Of a stretch of DNA of 64,000 nucleotides, positions 37,301 through 49,300 are shown piece by piece. The notes below the pieces were generated by a model that was given only the letters and a program-made list of their open reading frames with translations, was not told where the DNA came from and did not search any database. The first letter of the stretch is position 1. Every line of letters starts with the position of its first letter. Position numbers and translations under genes: made by a program. The stretch covers positions 56,536,788-56,600,787 of the forward strand of contig CM068587.1 in assembly GCA_035048485.1 (NCBI GenBank), given 5' to 3'. Origin of the DNA: Pteria penguin. Taxonomy: Eukaryota; Mollusca; Bivalvia; Pterioida; Pteriidae.

Positions 37301-40300
37301 TTTTGGTCAATCCTTTTATCAATAGATCATATAGAGGATACCTGTTGGTCAATCCTTTTATCAATAGATCATATAGAAGATACCTTTTGGTCAATCCTTT
37401 TATCAATAGATCATATAAAGATACCTTTTGGTCAATCCTTTTATCAATAGATCATATAAAGATACCTTTTGGTCAATCCTTTTATCAATAGATCATATAG
37501 AAGATACCTTTTGGTCAATCCTTTTATCAATAGATCATATAGAAGATACCTTTTGGTCAATACTTTTATCAATAGATCATACAGAAGATACCTTTTGGTC
37601 AATCCTTTTATCAATAGATCATATAGAAGATACCTTTTGGTCAATCCTTTTATCAATAGATCATATAGAAGATACCTTTTGGTCAATCCTTTTATCAATA
37701 GATCATATAAAGATACCTTTTGGTCAATCCTTTTATCAATAGATCATATAGAAGATACCTTTTGGTCAATCCTTTTATCAATAGATCATATAGAAGATAC
37801 CTTTTGGTCAATCCTTTTATCAATAGATCATATATCACACATTTACATTGTCAGTACTACTACAACACTCAGTTATTAATGTTCATTATACATGAAGTGT
37901 GATACTTGTGTTGTAATAAAATAAATATGGAAAGTCAGCATAAATACTTAGTGTTATTATTTTGTGAAATATGTTTTTATTATTGTTTATCAGGGACTGA
38001 AGAGAATGAATAGGAATCATATTCATTTTGCTCCTGGAGAGCCTGGGGATGGTGTGATTAGTGGTTAGTACATATACAAGGATATTCTCATTGAATATTT
38101 ACTTCTATCTACTATACATCTTCAGCAAAACTACGTGAAATATCAAGATAATTTAGTCAGGCATCCATATGTCTGCCTGTCCGTCTGTTTACTTTTTCTG
38201 CTAGTCCATTGCTTGGTCTGTCCTTCTCTTTTGCATAAGTCAGACTTTTGAAGAATGGTTAGCAGGAAGGGCATGTGTTTCTTTGACTACTATAGTAGTA
38301 TTAAATTTTTAATCCACATTTGCGTTACCATGTAAACATTGAAAATCAGTAAACAACTGTATGATATATGAATTTATGCCTGTAGTAAGTCTCTTACAGA
38401 CGAGGTCAAGTTAGTAACTGTGACCTTCATACCAGAATTAGTTGCTGACAGTATAGCATTTCACAAATACATGTTAACTTGCTTTTGTTTGAATAAGTAT
38501 CATAGTATGTATTTCTTCATTATTATTAAGGACATTCCAACTAAAGTTCCATATTGATTTTGTACCAATTGAATGACAATGAATGTTGATGATAAAGAAC
38601 CTATTCTAGTATATTTAGTGAAATAAGGAAAGTAGTGCTGACACTAATGTATAGGAGTCCAGTTTCATAAGAATTTGACCATTTTTCCCAACATTTCTTC
38701 ACAAGATACATACAGATAGGCCAGTTACTGTGTTTTTCATTTCAGGAATGAGGTCAACTAGTGAGGTTATCATAACCATAAATGCTGAGAAGGCCATGGC
38801 AGGTGAGTAGTATATCAAGAATTTTGTTTTATTTTGAAATTTGTTGCTGAAATTTGTTGCTGCCAGGTATATGCGTTGAAGAAAGACAACTCCTAGCATA
38901 ATGATAAAAAACATAACACCCTCACCAAAGGGCAATCTGTTAATTATACATGGATATATGACACATACATTTACAAACTGTCCAACTCTTGTCCTAATTA
39001 GAATTCAAAATTTAAACAAAGACAGTGCAGAGATAGAGTGGCTACGATGCAGCTCAGGTGTTCTTTTGGAAGTGAACAAAACACAGTGGGAAAATTGATA
39101 CAAAAAAGACAGGAATGAATCAAGTGTATAATTTCTTTGCAAGTTTACACCATTGCATAAACTCATAGTGTTTTGCATTAAAATTCCAAAACACCTGGGC
39201 TGTTCTGTGCTCTTAGTTTCAGCATAGTTCTTAAGCACACTTAACTATATCTCAAAACCCAAAAATCAAAGTACTGAAAGTTCTGAAAGAATTTGTGCAA
39301 TTACAATTTCAAACTTGGAACTAATTTAATTATTTGGATTAATAATATGAATTCAAAATCTGTGTAACTGTTTGAAATGAAAAAGGAGAATGAATTGAGG
39401 ATGGTTATATTGCATTATTATTGATTGGTAAAACAAATAGGTATACATAGTCAAACACCATCAAAACAAATAGGTATACATAGTCAAACACCATCAAAAC
39501 AAGTAAGAATACATAGCCAAACACTGTCAAAACAAAGAAATTTCTACCTTTGCAATGGACCCAACAGAAGCATTGAGGGATATTTTACATGCCACGCCTA
39601 CTTTGACACAGGACTTCGGTTTACACTTCTCATCGGAAAGACAGAACACCAGTGTACCCAGGGGGGTGGGGGTGGGGAAACGGAACACAGGACCTCTATA
39701 TCACGAGCCAAGCACCTCATCCACTAAGCCACTCTGGCTTCAAAACCAGTAGGTATACACAGTCAAACACCATCAAAAGAAATAGGTATACACAGTCATA
39801 TATATACCATAAAAACAATTACCGGTAGATATACAAAGTCAAACACCATCAAAGCAAATAGGAATACATAGTCAGACACCATCAAACAATTACATATACA
39901 TAGTCAAACACCATAAAAACAAATAGGTATACATAGTCAAACACCATCAAAACAAATAGGTATACATAGTCAAACACCATCAAAACAAATGGGTATACCA
40001 TGTCAGATACCATCAAAACAATTAGATATACATAGTCAGACACCATCAAAACAATTAGGTATACCATGTCAAACACCATCAAAACAATTCGATATACATA
40101 GTCAAACACCATCAAAGCAAATGGGTATACCATGTCAAACACCATCAAAACAATTAGATATACATAGTCAAACGCCATCAAAACAAATGGGTATACCATG
40201 TTAAATTGAAATACCATCAAAACAATTATTTTACATAGTCAAACACCATCAAAACTTAATATGTAGTAATGCAACAAAAACTAAAGAAGATTCCACTGTG

Positions 40301-43300
40301 TCAAAGTTAAACTTACATTTAAATTCCATTTATGGTAAATACGGACAGTTTGGTGCAGCAGGTTAATCAATTAGTTTAGAATTTTGTCCTTACTTTCTCA
40401 GTTCCAATAGATTAAATAAAAAAGGGCAGATGAAAGTGAATTTGATAAATATTTTATAATAAATATTTTCATGCACTCAGAATCAGAGATTCGAGGGCCT
40501 GTAGTTTTGTCTGGTTGTGACGAAGAATTTCAATATCAATCATAACTTGTGAACAGTATAATACAGGGCTTTGATATTACTTGTGTAGTTCTTGTGACAA
40601 TATCTGTTGAATTCAGTTTTTGTAAACTTGACAGTGACCTTTGACTTACTTTTCAAAAACTTTAACATACCTGTCATCTGCTATTATCAGTGTCACACAA
40701 ATATGTTGTGTTGAATTGTAAATGTATGAAATCATATCTGCATTTTAGTTTTTATAATCTTTATCCTTGTAGATGGAATTAAGTTTTTTCAGTCTGCCAA
40801 CAAGGTAATTCTATCACCAGGAGATGAGAATGGTTGCATTCGTCCTCAATATTTTAAGCTTGCAGAAAAACTTGAGCCTGAAAGTAAGTTTGACAAGTCT
40901 ACTGTATCAAAATGTTTTGCTGATCCAAATAAATAGTTTCCCAAAATTAAATCTAACACAGGATTGAAGAACTGTTATAATTATTTGAAATTTAACAAAA
41001 AGAAAAGATTGAAGCTGCAGCCAGTAAAGTTTCAGTACATCTATATTAGGCATCCTATTGTACAAAGATAATTTTTTATTTCAGCAGAAAGAAGGCTATC
41101 TGTTTATTTGGTATCATCATTATTAGTTAGTGTAAAAATGTTTCATATGTGTGTGATGTCAGCAAAAGTTGCACTTTTGGCCAGATTAGAATAATCTTGA
41201 ACCTTCCAACATCCATGCTGTTGCTTTAACAAATGAAATATTTGAGCAAATACCTTATAGCCATTTTAGGATTTTCACAATGCACCAACAAACTGAAAAT
41301 TAACATAGTACATTATTTTTAAGAGATTTGAACCCAGAACACTCCACATAATGTGCAGGTCCTCTGAGCCATTGGGCTAATTTGTCACAGTAATAATACT
41401 TTACACAAACTTGGGCACTTAGAAAAATGTATTAACTGTTTGTTGTAGCATACTTAATAGTTGTTGAGTAGAGATGTAATGCAGCAGCATTTGAGATAAC
41501 AAAAAGAATTTATTCTGATGAAAGGAATCATGAAAAGTCTGCAGCACTACCTCTTATACAGGATTGTGTGTTATACATTTGAAATACATATATCAGTCAA
41601 ATTGTTATTGACTATGAAGTAAAATGATAATATGTGATAATGATAGGATTGACTATGTCTTCTAACAGTCAAAGTTTTAACATGTGTTTATTTATGTTTC
41701 CACTCAGGAATATCTCTAGAATTAGGTCCCACTCTCAAATGTGAAAGCTTGGCATCTAAACATCCTGTGATTCCGGGTCTCCCCATAGAAGAGAATAAGA
41801 GAAAGAAGAAAAAGGGTAAACGAAGAGTTAAGGAGGATGAAAGAGCTGAAGGTGAAGGAATTGTAAGAATTGGACAGGGAGATTCACTAGGAGAATTGGA
41901 AACATCTAAGGATGTTGTCATACAAAACAAACTTGATGAAAACATTGCCAGCTCACAAAATATGTCTAGAAATAATGTTAATACTGAAGGTAAAATTTGT
42001 GAATCGTTATTAAATGAAATAATTTCATCTATTTCTGTAAAAAATAATTTTTGAACATTTTCAAATCTTTCATAATTGTAAATATTTTAATGTGTCCAGT
42101 CTTCATATAATTGTAAATAATTATGCAATACAAATTCAATGTTTACTATATCAATTTAACCTTGTGATAATTGTTGATATTTAAGAAAAAAAAACCCATA
42201 TACATATGTATATATATAGAGAAATACATATTATTTTAAGGCATCATACTTATTTGTCCAAACTTGCGACACTATATGTTTTTCTAATTTTTAAAATTAT
42301 ACTAAGATTAGAAAAGAGATAGAGATTGAATGCATTGGAATGTATTCATTCTAAAGTCACAGATCATTGATTTTTGAAATCTGTCAGAATTGTCACAGCA
42401 GTAGAAAAGAAAAGTATGATAATCTTTTTTATAAAGATCTTGAATCTATTTTTACATATTTTGTATGTTCAATAGCACATTTGGAAAATGGTCATGAAGA
42501 AAGTGTTACCATGGAAACAAGTGATCTCAAGGATCTGTGCATGTCAGACTCTACTTCAAGACAAACAAGTTCTAGTAAGGCACATCTGTGTAAAATGCTT
42601 TGATTGTAGCTTTCCTTCTTGTTTCTTCACTGTGCACTCCCTACCCTTGCTTGAATTTTAATTGATATTGTAGAAAAGTTATCTCTCATAGTTTTCTTTT
42701 GGTTTTCACATCATCTCCCCTGTTAAACATTGTGTCTCTCATGATTCTTTTAGAAGAAAATAACTTATCAGTATGCATAACTATAAATTATTTTGGTTAA
42801 ATGAACTTATACATTACATGTTAATTTTTGTTTTTTGTTTTTGTTTTTTTTTTCTTTTAATTCTATTCGTTGAATGAATGTAATTTATTGTTTTACGTGT
42901 CCCTTTATGTATGTGTTTATGAATACTTATTTAAATAAAAATCATCTTTATTTTGATTATTCATTAAATAATATATATTATATGGTGTCTTTGTTCCTTC
43001 ATGTGCATTGATTATATGTACTGTTGTAACTCCAATGACTTGATTCTGTTGATAACTCCTTCTATAATAGTCCCATCTTACTTGACAATTATTTTTAATA
43101 ATAATCCAGAATATTTCTTTCATGAAAGACACATTTTTTGCATATCATGTAATGTAATTTGGAATACACCTATCACTCACAGGAGCACACTTCAAGCTCA
43201 CATATGCTTATTTATGCTAAATTAAACAAAAAGAAAAGATGAGAGTGCATACATTAAAATTGTTTTCACTGATTATTTAGTAAATACTGCTCCAGATTCA

Positions 43301-46300
43301 TGTAATGAACATCTTCAAACTCTCCAGGCTGTACGATTATACTTCTCACACTAACACACGACTAATGTCAGTATTTTAAATTTGGGCTTGTAAATATATA
43401 TTTGATTGACATTCCCTCCATAACCCTCCATATGGGAAGTTGATAATCATATAATCACAAAAACAGTCTAACTTAAACACTTTGTATTATGTAGTAGATA
43501 AAAGGAAAGTACAAATTTTTACATACAATCCATAGCTGCTATTACAAACATTTATCATAAATACTGAGGAATTGTATTTTTCTGTACACCACTAGATAAA
43601 GGGCAGGTGCTAAAAATTTGTGATATTAGAGTGTTTGGGTAATTATATAATTGATTTGTTCAACGTGAAACACATGGACTAGGTATATCTACATATTATT
43701 TTAAAAACATATTTTTGTATAAACTGTTTCCCATGGAAATAAATGGAATAAGAAATGAAAGAATGATTATTTATTTCTAAAATTGAATAGAATGATTTAA
43801 TTGAATGATTATTTTTAGAAGTTACATAATTTTATTAGGACCCCAACAATAGGTAGTAACTTTGCCTTTTGTCAAAAGTTTGTGTGAGGGGTAGGATCAC
43901 AAAGTCTTGATGTTGTGAAGATGTGCAATGAACAGTTTAATGGAATGTTTTGAATTGATATTGCTATTACACCTTGGAAATGAAATTAACAAATACCTAA
44001 GAAACATCAAATTTCCTTATATACCAGATTTAAGTAAATAAACATCTTAACATAATTTTTCAAAATTCATCTACAACTTACTAGAAATTTTATTTAATAA
44101 ATGAATTCAACCAATACTTATAAGAAATTATATTTATTACATAAGTTCAACTACAACTTGTAAGAAGCTTTATTTATCACAATTTATTGAAACATGTAAT
44201 GAATGTATATGTGATGCATGCTAATAAGGAAGAAATCATTTGTACGTCTTCTGTTTCTTACATAGATAACAAGTATCTGTTCAAGTTATAGATGTACAAG
44301 CCTGTGATATAATAATTGTTTGATATACGTGTAATAAAAACTCTAAAAAGCTAATTCTTGTCTTTCCAACAATTATTGAAGCAACTGTGTACAATACATT
44401 AAGGTTGTTCATCCTTTGATTAAAAAGTACCTTAATAGAATATCATATTGAATCATAAATCATTTTCATATTTAATGGGAGAATATAAAAAGCTGCTTAT
44501 ATTTTACATTATATTTTTACTCTTTTTTTACTCTTTTGAAAAAAGATGTGAAAAATCATTTTCTTTTTGAGAGGGATGTTCCACCTTAATATGTTTGTGT
44601 GGTATTAATCACTAGCACTGTGTATATCTGTACTTTATTCATATATATATATCATATAGGGAGTCAGAGTCTGTCCTAGAATTTCCATACTATATAAGCA
44701 TGTACTAACTGTCTGTTATAGAAGTAGTCTTTACTTATGCTTTGATATTAATAGATAGCAAAGGCATAAATCCATATCACAGAATAAATACAGTACACAA
44801 CAATTTGATTCATAGAAACTAGTGCCTAAATCTGTATTACATGCTCTATATTTATCATCTTTGAAAAATAAGTCTGAAGAGTTGTTAGCAAATATATAGC
44901 ATTGAAATACATGTATATTGTTGTCATCGGTAAGCTTTGGGCATTCATCTCGGGATAGAATTGCCTTCTCCTCAGGGGCACTTGGTCTCGCCTATAATTT
45001 CTAGATATCCATCAATGTTTACTAAGGTACGTTATGCCACAATGGCAAAGCGCAAGTTACTTTCCTAGTAATATAGTATTAATGATATGCAAGGTTATTT
45101 TGGACGATCTAATGAAGGTAATTATGTGACTTTCTTAGCGTCTACCACAAGTTATTGTAGTAGTTTGCATATGGATCCTGTACCTGATTGTCATTATATG
45201 GAATCTGGTATAGAACCATGGAAAGGGGTATTAATGCCAATACTAATATACTGCTATTTGAAAAATAACTGATTGAGATATTGTTGATTTGGCGATCAGT
45301 GTGTGTCCCACTTCCATGATCTGATGTAGCTTCAGTTGGTAAATGAGAATCTTGGCTTGTGACTGAGAGGTTTTCAGGCTCAACTCTTGCCAGTGGCAAA
45401 ATGGTATTCTGTCTGTCAGACATGATCATGAAATCCAAAGTTCCATCTCATGGTTAGAGTGGCACATAAAAGATCCCTTTGGCTTCAGATGGATCCTTTG
45501 CAAAGGTATAAATTTCCATGCAAAGTACCAGGCAGATACTGTTACCATATAGTTGAAATATCAGTGAATGACATAAAACAACAATCAATAAATCAATCAA
45601 ATCCAATTTTATAAAATTTGCCTTACTGATAAAGTGTTGTCAAATTCATTTTCACATCACCTTTTCTATGATATAAGAGAAAGATTAATATTTTCGCAGA
45701 TTTATATGGAAATGAAACCATCATCTCGGCATAGAAAATAAATGACACATTTTGCAACATCTTTTTTTTCTTTTTTCTTCAAGTAGTTACTGTAATGAAG
45801 TAGGCACGGTTTGACTTCTTCACTTTTTCTAAGTAATACACTGGATTATTTCTGCATAAAATTTAATTAGAAGTTTGCAAAGATATCATTGTGCTTTTAA
45901 AGTTAACACCTTGTGTTGTACCTCCCAATTTCTTGTCCTGATGCCAATGAGCTTAAACTTTCGACCTCTCAGCAGAGTCAAGTTTCCACTCGAGCTTTGC
46001 CTACACTATATATTTATGCTTAGGTGACAATGGCGTAGCTGCCTATACGCCAGCACACCATGGCGTGCACATCACAGGGACAAAAAAAAATTAAAATGTG
46101 ACTCAGACATCCAAATCATATAACAAATCGTAAGTGTCAAATCAATTTGTGAAAACATTAATCTTCAACTTTCTCAAAATCAAAAAGACTTTAATGTTAA
46201 GAGGTAGATTTAAGTTCAGGTTTTATTGTGTTTGACATATATTCTTCAGTATTAAACGTCATTTCTTATGACAAAAAAAGTTTCAATGTCATCAAGATGT

Positions 46301-49300
46301 AGTCCAGAAAGCATGACTTTTCATTGAATTTTACAAAATTTTCTTGGGGGAGACCATCGAACCCCCACTTGCAAGAGAGGGTGATCCCATCCCTGTCTCA
46401 GAGCTGCGCGCGCCTCGTGAGAAGCTTTGTTTGCGTGCACATTGAATATTTCTAGCTACACCCCTGGGTGACCAAGTAGCTAAATCGCTACGATGGTATT
46501 CAGTGAGATACCAAACTACATATTCTTTTTCTTTTCTTTAGCATACTGGGATATGAGTAACAACTTGATGTATAAAGGCAATGATGTTTAAAATGCTTTG
46601 CAATAGTATAAACATAAAATAAAATAATCAAATAAGACACAGAACAGAAGCACTGTACAGTTGGTGTTTAAATTATAAGGTGTGGAGAAATGACACCAGG
46701 GGATGTTTTATTTTGCCCTGCCAGCTGATCTTGCATGTGATTTTCTCCTGAACATCAACTGATTTTTCATATTGTATGTATTTCTTTAACATTTTCAATA
46801 TCTGTAAAGTCTGAATTGCAGTTTGGAACATCATGTTATCTTTTGTCTTGGAAATTCAGTATTTTTAGATGTTTATTTTACTTAGACTACCTGATATCCA
46901 CATTTGTCCATGGAGTCATATATATTTGTGCTTTTAGCATGTTTTCTGTTATTATAGTAGCTACCATGAAATATAAAATACTATTAATGCATTAAGGAAA
47001 CAATAGCTTCACATACAGAAATATTTAATGGTAATTGAATGAGAACAGTTCCATTTTTTACACTGATAAATCATTTGCTGACATAGAAACAACTCAAGGT
47101 TACTAAATCCCAAAAGACACAAACATACTTGCAGATATTATACATAGTCCTAATTGCCTTATGATATTGGCAGATGCACTAGCTGTTCATGTTTCTGAAT
47201 CTGATATAAGCATAGATCTTTTTTTTGCAGATTGAATTAAAAGAAAATGATCAATTTACCATTTTACCATTTATTAAAACATAACACATATTTATAAGAA
47301 TGGCATTCCAACAGAAGACTGTTACATTTTTCAAGCATCGGGTCCCATTTTTGAAAGTTTACATAATTTTTACCTCCATTGATTTGATGATTTAACCTTG
47401 ATATGTTTTCAAATCTTCATTTGTAGACAGTTTTGAAAGTTAATCTACATTTGTAAAATCTTTTATTTATGGTCTTTGTTTTCCCATAGGGATCCAATAT
47501 GTAAGGATAGAGGATGAAGCTTCATCAGTTAGTGCTCTAGAGCACCTGGGAAAGCAGAAATGTGTGGTTGTTTATTGCCATTTAGATGACACTGAAAAGA
47601 GTATTACGGATATAGTCATAGTAACAGAAGACTTTGCTCATCACTTTGACCTTCAAATGGCATCAGGATTTGACTTCATGAATGAAGGGCATCTTGCAGA
47701 TTTTTTCAATACCAAAGAGCCTCGTAAGGTAAATTAGATTGATTTATTATGAAAAGTAATTCATTATCTCTAATATTTACATATGATTAATTTATAGCAG
47801 AAACAAAAGCATGTTAAATGATTCTGTACTCTTGGAAAGTTTTTACAAGTATGAAAAATGAGACAGGAATTATTCTGAATGGGAAAATGGTATGGATTAT
47901 GAGGAAAGTGATAATATAAAAGAGCAATCTGAAGTAATGTACCACTCCTTGACAAGGTTTGGTTTGTTTATTTTATGCCCATTAGTAATGGAATTTGTTA
48001 TGTTATAGCATGGTCCATCAGATCTTCAGTGTGCTTTGAGATATTGATATGAACTTTGTGTTTTAGTTTAGTACTACATATGAAGACGCTTCACCCAACA
48101 AAACTTTTTATACCCCTGGATTGATAGATCACGGGTATATTGTATTTGTCCTGACCGTCTGTCTGTCTGTTGTCAATTTTAAACTAGGCCATAATTTTTG
48201 AACTGTTAAGGATAGAGACTTCATATTTGACATGCATACTCAACTAATGAAGCCCTTTCAAGTGACACCAAGATCGATGACCTTTTGACCTTGACAATGA
48301 CCGCATGCTTAAAATAACTTTTTGGACTCTGTTGCTGCCGGGGGCATTAGTATTTCACAAAAACAGCTTGTACATTCAATATTTTACACAAAAACAAGTT
48401 TTTAAATATTCTGCAGCACTCAGTAAGCCATTTAGAAAAACATTTCATACTTATTCTTATTTACACATTTTTGTGTCATTTCTTCGATTTATTCAATATG
48501 TATATAAAAGCAATAAAGCATTTATTTTTCAACTTTTATTAGAAAATATCCCTCTGAAGGGTTAGTTGAAAGTTTCATGTGAAAATTTAGTTTTGGATTT
48601 TTTTTTTTTTTTTTTTTTTTTTTTGACATTTTATCTAATTTTGATGTTGACATTCTTAAAGACAAAATATGTATTGCAGTACTCAGTATGTTAAGTAAGT
48701 CATTAAAAAATATAGATTCACTTAAGGTTTAAAATATTCAAGTGTTAAATTAATTGAGTTTGTTTGCTATGTGGTTGAACCAATGCGGTAAAAGCTTTTT
48801 ACAGTTAACACATTTTTACCCTTATTGCCCTTGAGTTATGCTTTTATGATGTTTCTGACCATAGTGGTAAGTTGTGTATTCAAGAAATTCATAGACAGGG
48901 AATTTTGCAAAGTAGTTGATGTTCTTGTGTAGTACATGTATCATTTAAAGATGGACTTTTATTGTAGATATTCCATGGTATTGCTGTCCCATCAGCCATT
49001 TTGTTCCATAATTACAGTGTTATACTTGATGGCACAGACGTTTATGATACTGAGGTAACTTATGTTTGCAATGGAACATGTTCTCTGCAGAAGATCAAAT
49101 CCAATTTTCTGATGACAATGATCAGACAGATAATTGTCTAGTTTTTTTACCAACAATTATGTCCTCTCCATCAAACATCAATATGTCATTACTTGTTAGA
49201 CCCTCCCTTCCCAAACACACACACATACACACTCACACATCTAATATGCCATTACATGTTATACCTCCCTTCCCAAAAACACACACACTCACACGTCACT

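Noticed and set aside
37146..37902. Repetitive proteins LVNPFINRSYRRYL and LLIKGLTKRY
   Set aside because: Intronic 42-bp array without start context, splice support or non-repeat sequence.
42367..42603. 78-codon stand-alone frame
   Set aside because: Exon 14 plus intron on both sides; splice sites at 42475 and 42575 explain it.
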